Source: Prevotellaceae bacterium (GTDB lineage: Bacteria; Bacteroidota; Bacteroidia; Bacteroidales; UBA932). From it: a stretch of DNA of 5,498 bases. The stretch is taken from positions 1 through 5,498 of the forward strand of contig JAITPP010000283.1 in NCBI GenBank assembly GCA_031289385.1, in the 5' to 3' direction. Position numbers and translations under genes: made by a program. Shown piece after piece: positions 1 to 5,498 of this stretch; within the stretch, counting starts at the first letter, position 1; each line of letters opens with the position of its first letter. Under the pieces are notes generated by a model. The model was given only the letters and a program-made list of their open reading frames with translations. It did no database searches and had not been told where the DNA came from.

Positions 1-3000
1 AGTTTCAGATTTGTAAAATCTTCCAGCGCAATGTCAAGCATATTTTCTCGGGGCCACACCATCAGTCTGTCTGCATCGCTGTTGTTGCTGTATGTAGAGC
101 GATATGGAGTAAGCACGAGTGGAATTTCGTATTCATAATAATTATTGCGATAATCGTTACCTACGCGAATAAACAAACTTATGTCGTCATCTTTCAATGC
201 GTAGCCCGGAATTGCTTCGGCGTGGGTATCCAATTTCATGCGGCGAAACTGCCGAAAATCGAATAATGAATTTTTATATACCGCGCGTCCTTCGCCATCG
301 CCAAGATCAACAATTTTAAATTCCATTGCCTGCTCGTTCATTTGTATCGACTGATAATTATCGTAGTTCAATTCGCGCTGAACATCGGGAGGCATTACGT
401 AGTTTATCGGCGTGCGGCTTGAATTTTCTTCGAGATTAACTACCGAAACATCAAATGTTGCGTTTGGCAGTTCGGGTTGCGCCAATCCTTCCTGTCCTTC
501 AATCATCGAATAATTGTATCTTCGCCATTCGCTTCTAACCAAGTCGAGCGAGGCAAATCTGAAATATGTAGTTTCTTTAAATCCGCGAACAAAAAGCCGC
601 ATAAATCGTATTGATTTGAAATCGCTTATATCGCCAACTTCTTTTTGATATTGACTTAGAGGAATTTTAAACTGAAACCATCGTACTTTTTTAGGTCCGG
701 TGCTGTTTTTGAAATCAACAGTAACTTCGCGGACATCCGAAATAAAGTTTTCGCCTACAACCATTGTTGCAGGACTTAATTTTAAGCGATATTGAAAATA
801 ACTTTCCGATTCGTTCATTGTGTTATCTCTGTTCAAATCTTCGATATCGGGATATGTTGTTGCCATTCGGTTTTGTCCGCCTGTGAGATCGGTGGGTTGC
901 GAGTTGCCATCGGGTCCGTTAAAATATTTATAGCGGTCGAGAATGCTTTCCTCGTTGTCATTAAACGATTCGTCGAGATAATGGCGAAAGTTGTCGCTCG
1001 ACGGGTCGTCTGATATTTTTTGAAATGCTAATGCGTTTAGCCACGAAACATTTGATAAAAATGTATATTTGCTTTCAAAAAAGTTTTTTTCATCCTCATC
1101 TCTAAGCCCATCCATACCTATATCCTGATACGGACGCGCCTGTACATTATTGTCGAAAGTATAAACCAGCGATTGAATTTTCGGCACACGCCCCCAAGCG
1201 GTTTCTACAACGGCATCGGGATCAAACGGATATGGCAAGCCGTGTTCAAAACTTTTCAGTCCATCGCGAAGTATATCTTCCGAAATATTTCCCAAATTCA
1301 AATACATATCGCCGCCCGACGAGCCTTGATTGTAAACAAAGGGATCCATCAGCCAAAATTCTATATGATCGTAATTTGCTGTTTCAAAGTCGGTAACAGT
1401 AAGCGAGCGCATAATTCCGCCCCAGCGTTTTTCGGGATTTGAAAATGTGCCGTTTGAATTAAGATTTAGTATATCAAAATTATAAGGGCCTCTTTCTTCA
1501 GGATAAAACGCCATGTTAAGTGTTGATATATATTCGGATGTTCCTGTTGTTATTTCCTTGTCGGGATAAACTTCGGTAACAGGAATTTCGCGCACGTAAT
1601 GATTTTCGCGAAATTCGGGATTATTTCTTATGTATGCAGGTGTGTAACTTGTGTTTCGCGTAAGGTCTGTGGATATTGAATACCACGCAAATTTGGCTCT
1701 GTTTTTTCCGTAAGTAATGTCGTTGCTTAATTCGCCTTCGGGAAATATATCTGATTGTTTTTGCGGCGTGCTTGCCAAAGTCCATGCGTTAAACGCCCGC
1801 AAATCAAGTGTGGCGCGCGACGCTTCAAAATCGTCGATATACGAACTTTTGCTCGATTGTCCTGCAAGTAATTTTGCATATTCGGCATCTATTGATAAGT
1901 ATGATGATTCTCGTGTATTCAAAAACGGAATTTTATCAACGAAATTTGTCAAAAACGGAGCTTCGCGCCTGTACGATAAATTAAGTCCGAGCATAGCGTT
2001 TGATATTGGGTCTTCGCCATACGAAACTTTGCGTACCATCGGGCGTTCGTGCAATCCGAGATATGTTGCGCCTATATTAAAATCTTTATCTATTTCATAA
2101 TTTAAATGCACTCCGTACATTGTTTTTTGCTGCAAACTGAACAGGCTGTTGTCTTCGAGCGAAACTTTCAATGTCATTCCCGATTGCAAATATGCTGAGT
2201 TGATGATATTTACCGTTCCCATCGTATAGTTTACAACATAATCTACGTTTTCAACAAGTTTAACTCCGTTGACTGTTACCGTTACCGAGCCTTCGGGTAT
2301 GTTGGAGGCGTTGAGCAGTATTTCCGACGAGCCTTCCGATTTATACGTGCCTTTAATGCTGAATTTATTTTTTTCGGCAAGTTCGCGGGCTTTCACCAGC
2401 GTTGAATCGTATAATTCCTGAAATATATATTTTGATGCGATTGCGTCGTTGTTTATTTTGTCTTTAAGATAACTTCCAAATGGTTCGAGAACGGGAAAAA
2501 TAATGCGCCCGCGCGTTGATAAAACTGTTATATCTTCAACAAAATCGAACATTCCATCGGGATATGCTTCTTGCGAAGTGTTTACATTGTCAAGATTAAG
2601 AACTCGTATAAGTTGTGTGTTTTTTATTGCTCCTTCGGGCAAAAATGTCAAATCTGTTCCTGCCTCGTCGTTTTGATAATATACATCCAAATAAAATTCA
2701 TCTCGCGAGAATGATATATTTGAAACCGTATATATATTTTTCATCATTAATTTCCATGTAGGCAAAGTTGGGGTTAAGTTTGTGCCTTTCAGCAATTTTG
2801 CTACCAGCACGTTTGGCGATATAATTCCGTCTGTTGAAAGTTCTCCTACTTTGTACGAAACGCCGTTTGCGGTATATTCGTATGCTACGGCAAGCACTTC
2901 GTCGTTGTTAAGCGCGCTGTTTAGCGATATGTATCCAAGTTGTTTATTAATCGTATAATCTGTTCCTTCTATCAGTTTTCGTGCATTTTCAAGTTTTTCG

Positions 3001-4205
3001 TAATCGTTGCCGCTAACCATTAAATTTGCGTTGAGATATGTGGTTACGTCCGATACGGTGCGGAATGCGGTTGCATCCAAAATTTCGAGCAAGCGGTTTG
3101 CTGTATTTGTGGGAAATGCGGGCGGACTTGGTTTTTGAAATCGCGATGCCTGATACATTACTTTTGGCTCGGCAAGGTCGATAAATCCTACTATGCTGCG
3201 CGAATTGTCGAAATTGCTTGATTTGTTTGTAACCCAAACTTCTATTTTTGTGATATTTACGCCCGATTGTATGTATGGAATATTTTTCAGCGAGCGGTCG
3301 TAATTATCTCTAAATGTTTGCGAGAGGAAAAAATGTCGGTTGGCATCGTATTCGTCGGCGCGTATGTCAAAGTCGTTTATTTGCGCTCCGCCTTTTATTT
3401 CCATAGTTTTCGATTCGCTTTCCTGTTTTGAAATTATACCCGAAATGCTTAGTTTTCCGAATTTCAAATCGGTTCTTACTCCAAATAAGTTTTGCGCTCC
3501 CGAAATTAATGTTCCCGTAAGCGGAAACGACACGTTACCTACTTCAATTTTCTGAATAATATCATCTTCGCCGCCTTCGTATCCTACTTTCAGTTTGGTT
3601 TCAAAATCGAATGTGGCTTCGGTGTTGTAATTAAATTCCATTTTCACTCTGTCGCCAATACTTCCCGATACGTTTACCTGTAATTTTGTATCGAAATCGA
3701 AACTTGTTGATGAGCGAAAATTTTCGGCAACCATTGGGTTGGTAGTTTTTGTATTGTTGATTGTAAAAATAAGTTCTGCTGTTCCTTGCGGGATAATTAC
3801 TATTTCGTTGCCGCCGAATATTGTGCCGAAAACGTCGTTATCAATTCTAATTCCTGCGCCAAAACCGCCGCCAGAGCCGCTTTGCGACGATGCCGATGAT
3901 TTTCGTTGTTCTATCCATGAATTGCGAACTGAGTTTTGAATCTGATATTTTTCAAATTCATCTTTATCCATAACCTTGAAAGGATATGATTTTTTGCTGC
4001 CTTCCATGCGATAAAATATGTATTTATCGCTAATACGATCGTATTCTATTATCACATTTTCTTTAATGTCAATCCAGCTGCGGTTTTCTTTCGAGTCGGT
4101 TGATTGTCCAAGCATGTATGTAACACACACACACATCAAAAAGAATGTCAATAATATTTTTTTTGTCAATAATTTTATATTGTTATATTTGATATTTATC
4201 GTCAT
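1..4205 (-). CDS. sprA: SprA/Sov, T9SS outer-membrane translocon, N-terminal part (3' end beyond window)
   Basis: In the family, SprA is the very large beta-barrel that forms the outer-membrane channel of the type IX secretion system and is needed for gliding in motile flavobacteria. Seen here: 1,401 codons with no stop or frameshift, about 60% of a typical protein of some 2,400 residues. The ATG at 4205 is chosen because it gives a signal peptide: K15-K16, hydrophobic residues 17-32, then LGQ-S at 32-35, typical of exported Bacteroidota proteins. A Ser/Gly-rich linker spans residues 102-118. SprA-like blocks follow: NEIVIIPQGTAEL from residue 130, GAQNLFGVRTDLKFG from about 236, YIDDFEASRATLDLR from 789 with W808, and FRFASLDLVRSEWRRY near 1215-1230. 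Acidic loops at 1028-1039 and 1123-1132 resemble calcium-binding sites (inference). It starts 22 bp after ruvA, with no Shine-Dalgarno. Identification rests on recognised motifs and length, not a search; motility cannot be inferred, since non-gliding species also use SprA. Confidence 0.95.
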   Translation of the reverse strand, partial: MTINIKYNNIKLLTKKILLTFFLMCVCVTYMLGQSTDSKENRSWIDIKENVIIEYDRISDKYIFYRMEGSKKSYPFKVMDKDEFEKYQIQNSVRNSWIEQRKSSASSQSGSGGGFGAGIRIDNDVFGTIFGGNEIVIIPQGTAELIFTINNTKTTNPMVAENFRSSTSFDFDTKLQVNVSGSIGDRVKMEFNYNTEATFDFETKLKVGYEGGEDDIIQKIEVGNVSFPLTGTLISGAQNLFGVRTDLKFGKLSISGIISKQESESKTMEIKGGAQINDFDIRADEYDANRHFFLSQTFRDNYDRSLKNIPYIQSGVNITKIEVWVTNKSSNFDNSRSIVGFIDLAEPKVMYQASRFQKPSPPAFPTNTANRLLEILDATAFRTVSDVTTYLNANLMVSGNDYEKLENARKLIEGTDYTINKQLGYISLNSALNNDEVLAVAYEYTANGVSYKVGELSTDGIISPNVLVAKLLKGTNLTPTLPTWKLMMKNIYTVSNISFSRDEFYLDVYYQNDEAGTDLTFLPEGAIKNTQLIRVLNLDNVNTSQEAYPDGMFDFVEDITVLSTRGRIIFPVLEPFGSYLKDKINNDAIASKYIFQELYDSTLVKARELAEKNKFSIKGTYKSEGSSEILLNASNIPEGSVTVTVNGVKLVENVDYVVNYTMGTVNIINSAYLQSGMTLKVSLEDNSLFSLQQKTMYGVHLNYEIDKDFNIGATYLGLHERPMVRKVSYGEDPISNAMLGLNLSYRREAPFLTNFVDKIPFLNTRESSYLSIDAEYAKLLAGQSSKSSYIDDFEASRATLDLRAFNAWTLASTPQKQSDIFPEGELSNDITYGKNRAKFAWYSISTDLTRNTSYTPAYIRNNPEFRENHYVREIPVTEVYPDKEITTGTSEYISTLNMAFYPEERGPYNFDILNLNSNGTFSNPEKRWGGIMRSLTVTDFETANYDHIEFWLMDPFVYNQGSSGGDMYLNLGNISEDILRDGLKSFEHGLPYPFDPDAVVETAWGRVPKIQSLVYTFDNNVQARPYQDIGMDGLRDEDEKNFFESKYTFLSNVSWLNALAFQKISDDPSSDNFRHYLDESFNDNEESILDRYKYFNGPDGNSQPTDLTGGQNRMATTYPDIEDLNRDNTMNESESYFQYRLKLSPATMVVGENFISDVREVTVDFKNSTGPKKVRWFQFKIPLSQYQKEVGDISDFKSIRFMRLFVRGFKETTYFRFASLDLVRSEWRRYNYSMIEGQEGLAQPELPNATFDVSVVNLEENSSRTPINYVMPPDVQRELNYDNYQSIQMNEQAMEFKIVDLGDGEGRAVYKNSLFDFRQFRRMKLDTHAEAIPGYALKDDDISLFIRVGNDYRNNYYEYEIPLVLTPYRSTYSNNSDADRLMVWPRENMLDIALEDFTNLK
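4123..4135. repeat. (AC)6.5 / (TG)6.5 dinucleotide tract inside the sprA signal-peptide codons
   Basis: Thirteen alternating bases read as TGTGTGTGTGTGT on the sprA coding strand and encode part of M24-C25-V26-C27-V28 in the hydrophobic core of the signal peptide. Gain or loss of one unit would shift the frame of the whole downstream protein. The next in-frame ATG, M31, lies past most of the signal peptide. The tract is short, so slippage is only a possibility. Confidence 0.9.
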
Positions 4206-4227
4206 ATTTCTGATATTCTAAAATCAA

Positions 4228-4806
4228 TTAAAGTTGTTTTAATGCTTGTTTTATAAGCGATTCTACCGTTAAATCAGGCTCTTTCAGCAACAAAGCGTCG
4301 ATATATTTTTCTACTGCGCTTTTTGTAAAACCAAGTGTAACCATTGCCGATACGGCTTCGTCGCGATTGTGTTTATTTGCCGACACAAAAATATTTCCCG
4401 CAGGTGTTTTCGATATTTTATCTTTCAAATCTACCACAATGCGTTGTGCGGTTTTCAGTCCAATGCCTTTTACGCTTTTCAGTTTTGATATATCATCTTT
4501 TTCAATAGCCATGCGCACTTCCTGCGATGTTATCGACGACAGCATCATTCGCGCCGTGTTTGCGCCTATGCCGTTTACCGACATCAAAAGCCTGAAAACA
4601 TTGCGCTCGTCTTCGTCGAAAAAGCCAAACAGTATTTGCGCATCTTCGCGAACAATATATTGCAACAACAATCGCACTTCGCCAAGCCTGCTGATTTGGC
4701 TGTATGTTTGCAATGATATATTTATAAAATAACCTATTCCGCCTGTTTCAACAACAACATAAGCGGGCGTTATTTCTGTTATGTTTCCTTTAATATACTC
4801 GTACAT
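4228..4806 (-). CDS. ruvA: Holliday junction branch migration complex subunit RuvA
   Basis: RuvA is a cytoplasmic DNA-binding protein. It forms tetramers on four-way junctions and loads the RuvB ATPase motors, and with RuvC completes recombinational repair. The 192-residue product is close to the usual family length of about 190-205. Domain I (about 1-62) is the OB-fold and carries VREDAQ at 52-57; E54 and D55 match the acidic pin (E55/D56 in E. coli) that separates strands at the junction centre. Domain II has two helix-hairpin-helix motifs, VNGIGANTA at 77-85 and VKGIGLKTAQR at 112-122, which contact the DNA backbone. A short linker (about 131-146) leads to domain III (about 147-192), the RuvB-contacting module, with AVSAMVTLGF and a basic C-terminal helix. 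The start ATG gives MYEYIKG, the usual N-terminus in Bacteroidota. It is complete with all key residues present, and is probably co-transcribed with sprA. There is no obvious Shine-Dalgarno, as is normal for the phylum. Confidence 0.98.
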   Translation of the reverse strand: MYEYIKGNITEITPAYVVVETGGIGYFINISLQTYSQISRLGEVRLLLQYIVREDAQILFGFFDEDERNVFRLLMSVNGIGANTARMMLSSITSQEVRMAIEKDDISKLKSVKGIGLKTAQRIVVDLKDKISKTPAGNIFVSANKHNRDEAVSAMVTLGFTKSAVEKYIDALLLKEPDLTVESLIKQALKQL

Positions 4807-4832
4807 AGAATTAATTTCGAAATAGTAACCTG

Positions 4833-4840
4833 CAAAATTA
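4833..4840 (-). promoter_or_regulatory. Putative Bacteroidota -7 element of the ruvA-sprA promoter
   Basis: On the minus strand these bases read TAATTTTG, matching the Bacteroidota sigma-factor -7 consensus TAnnTTTG. They lie 26 bp before the ruvA ATG, so transcription would begin about 15-20 bp before the start codon. No good -33 TTTG box is present at the expected 19-21 bp spacing: TCAT lies there, and the nearest candidate, GTTG at 4854-4857, is only 13 bp away. The call rests on one box and AT-rich DNA produces such matches by chance. Confidence 0.4.
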
Positions 4841-4892
4841 TAATTTATTTTAACAACTTATGACTTTTATTGCAAATAGTAGTAACTTTTTT

Positions 4893-4904
4893 GTTAAATT
4901 TAAC
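4893..4904. promoter_or_regulatory. 12-bp perfect palindrome GTTAAATTTAAC upstream of ruvA
   Basis: The two halves GTTAAA and TTTAAC are exact reverse complements with no loop. The site lies 87 bp upstream of the ruvA ATG and about 53 bp upstream of the putative -7 box. A symmetric site of this kind could bind a dimeric regulator, but in DNA this AT-rich a chance palindrome is plausible and nothing names a binding protein. Confidence 0.3.
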
Positions 4905-4996
4905 GTCCGCCGCTTAATAATGCCAATTTTATGCCGCTATTTAAGAAAAAATAAAACAGAAAAGATGTTAAAATTTATTATTGATTATTTACTATT

Positions 4997-5124
4997 GTTG
5001 ATTTGTTTTTTTGTTGATTTGTTTTTTGTTGATTTGTTGATTTGTTTTTTTGTTGATTTGTTTTTTTTGTTGATTTGTTTTTTTGTTGATTTGTTTTTTG
5101 TTGATTTGTTTTTTTGTTGATTTG
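4997..5124. repeat. Nine-copy tandem repeat of GTTGATTTG separated by T-runs
   Basis: GTTGATTTG occurs without a mismatch starting at 4997, 5013, 5028, 5036, 5052, 5069, 5085, 5100 and 5116. The intervening T-runs are 7, 6, none (copies 3 and 4 share a G), 7, 8, 7, 6 and 7 bases, so the period is 15-17 bp with one 8-bp step. This is a minisatellite of the kind formed by replication slippage. It may vary in copy number between strains or be miscounted in an assembly. It lies about 190 bp upstream of ruvA and no function is evident. Translations of it are low-complexity and not taken as genes. Confidence 0.93.
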
Positions 5125-5130
5125 AGAAGG

Positions 5131-5167
5131 CACGCAGATTACGCAGATAAAACAGATTTTCGCAGAT
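5131..5167. repeat. CGCAGAT motif cluster
   Basis: CGCAGAT occurs at 5133-5139, 5142-5148 and 5161-5167, with a related ACAGAT at 5152-5157. It begins directly after the tandem repeat and ends next to the first hairpin element. I recall similar CGCAGATTACGCAGAT strings scattered between genes in Bacteroidota assemblies, but that is recollection and not a search. No function is evident. Confidence 0.6.
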
Positions 5168-5173
5168 AAAAAT

Positions 5174-5285
5174 CAATTACGAATTACACGCCCTGAAAGG
5201 GCAATTTAATTCAGCGTAGGGCAACGCCCTACGAAAAAAACGCAAAAAAAAAAGTGCGGAGCACAAACGGGAAATAGAATCACAA
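5174..5285. repeat. Dispersed hairpin element, copy 1
   Basis: This element is repeated in direct orientation at 5384-5497 with about five substitutions and a 2-bp length difference in an A-tract. It contains three hairpins, each with a 3-nt loop: GCCCT-GAA-AGGGC at 5190-5202, CGTAGGGC-AAC-GCCCTACG at 5215-5233 (8 perfect pairs), and GTGC-GGA-GCAC at 5254-5264. A-rich tracts separate the second and third. The layout resembles REP/BIME-type extragenic palindromes, which in other bacteria are moved by RAYT transposases; no transposase is in the window, so that link is inference. The strongest hairpin has no T-run after it on either strand, so it is not a standard terminator. Adjacent bases to about 5300 may belong to the element. 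Confidence 0.85.
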
Positions 5286-5350
5286 CCGTTCTCCCGCACG
5301 ACTTGAAGAATGTAGAAATTAAGAAATGTAAGAATGAAGAAATGAAGAAC

Positions 5351-5392
5351 AATTACGAAAATTACGAATTACGAAACTAAAAACAATTACGA
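5351..5392. repeat. AATTACGA short repeats between the hairpin elements
   Basis: AATTACGA occurs at 5351-5358, 5360-5367, 5367-5374 and 5385-5392, with a further copy at 5175-5182 at the edge of hairpin element copy 1. The preceding stretch, 5305-5350, is purine-rich with repeated AGAA and GAAGAA. The last AATTACGA lies at the start of hairpin element copy 2, so this motif may be the preferred flank or target of the element. That reading is inference. Confidence 0.6.
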
Positions 5393-5497
5393 ACTACACG
5401 CCCTGAAAGGGCAATTTAATTCAGCGTAGGGCAACGCCCTACGAAAAAAACGCAAAAAAACAAAAGTGCGGAGCACAAACGATTATTAGAATCACAA
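5384..5497. repeat. Dispersed hairpin element, copy 2
   Basis: This direct copy lies 210-212 bp from copy 1. The hairpins are identical: 5400-5412, 5425-5443 and 5466-5476. It differs at 5394 (C against T), in the A-tract before the third hairpin (seven A, C, four A against ten A), and at four positions in 5482-5486. The window ends at the point where homology to copy 1 would continue, so the right boundary is unknown. Confidence 0.85.
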
Positions 5498-5498
5498 A

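Larger units (their letters stand above)
4807..5498. other. Gene-free, repeat-rich spacer upstream of ruvA
   Basis: No reading frame here looks like a protein. Plus-strand and minus-strand frames over 4860-5176 only translate the tandem repeat into low-complexity runs such as FFVDLFFVDL or KSTKKQINK. In order the stretch holds the ruvA promoter region, a palindrome, a tandem repeat, a CGCAGAT cluster, and two direct copies of a hairpin element with AATTACGA repeats between them. No tRNA, rRNA, CRISPR array, transposase or riboswitch is apparent. The neighbouring gene to the right is outside the window. Confidence 0.8.

Noticed and set aside
792..1442. Two plus-strand open frames (792-1013 and 1173-1442)
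   Set aside because: Both are antisense to conserved sprA sequence, short, and without any recognisable motif.
1717..2100. Plus-strand open frame of 127 codons
   Set aside because: It lies antisense inside sprA over the well-conserved YIDDFE region. The minus-strand frame is clearly the coding one and this translation shows no recognisable family or domain.
3013..3237. Minus-strand frame of 74 codons in another phase of sprA
   Set aside because: It overlaps the long sprA frame on the same strand in a different phase; its basic, Ser/Arg-rich translation is typical of a shifted reading.
4367..4732. Plus-strand open frame of 121 codons
   Set aside because: It is the shadow of ruvA on the opposite strand. 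All RuvA domain residues are accounted for by the minus strand.
4997..5124. Tandem array as a CRISPR
   Set aside because: The unit is only nine bases and the spacers are plain T-runs of 0-8 bases; there are no unique spacers and no cas genes.
4860..5176. Small frames on both strands across the tandem repeat
   Set aside because: Their translations are only the repeat unit read as protein (FFVDL or KSTKKQINK runs). They have no independent coding signal.
5215..5233. Strong 8-bp hairpin as an intrinsic terminator
   Set aside because: On the plus strand it is followed by A-runs, and on the minus strand the T-run precedes the stem, so neither orientation has the needed U-tract downstream.
5177..5368. 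Minus-strand open frame through hairpin element copy 1
   Set aside because: It has no ATG, starts in AATTACGA repeats and loses its frame in copy 2. Similar strings (CSALFFL, RALPY) seem familiar to me from spurious hypothetical proteins in this phylum, from memory only.

Overview
The window looks like the chromosome of an AT-rich member of the Bacteroidota, probably class Bacteroidia. The evidence is a SprA-type type IX secretion (T9SS) outer-membrane translocon, a RuvA whose sequence resembles Bacteroidales RuvA from memory, a Bacteroidota-style -7 promoter element (TAnnTTTG), no Shine-Dalgarno sequences, and AT-rich spacer with hairpin repeats of a kind I recall from Bacteroidota genomes. 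The standard genetic code fits both genes.

Positions 1-4205 (minus strand) are one uninterrupted reading frame of 1,401 codons that runs off the left edge. It is the N-terminal part, roughly 60%, of SprA (called Sov in Porphyromonas), the giant beta-barrel through which T9SS cargo crosses the outer membrane. Positions 4228-4806 (minus) are a complete ruvA, encoding the Holliday-junction-binding subunit of the RuvABC branch migration machine. Only 22 bp separate ruvA from sprA and both point the same way, so they are probably co-transcribed from a promoter just upstream of ruvA. A ruvA-sprA pairing is also known in flavobacteria; the functional link is unclear because one protein is cytoplasmic DNA repair and the other outer-membrane secretion.

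Positions 4807-5498 contain no convincing gene. From left to right they hold the putative ruvA promoter, a 12-bp perfect palindrome, a nine-copy tandem repeat of GTTGATTTG separated by T-runs, a cluster of CGCAGAT motifs, and two roughly 112-bp direct copies of a dispersed element, each with three small hairpins with 3-nt loops. Between the two copies lies a purine-rich stretch with repeated AATTACGA. This is an accumulation of repeats rather than a recognisable operon.

I see no previously undescribed multi-gene system here. The points most worth checking are the hairpin element (structure kept between copies, reading frame not kept), the tandem repeat with its regular spacing, and a (TG)n tract inside the SprA signal-peptide codons that could in principle frameshift the gene.
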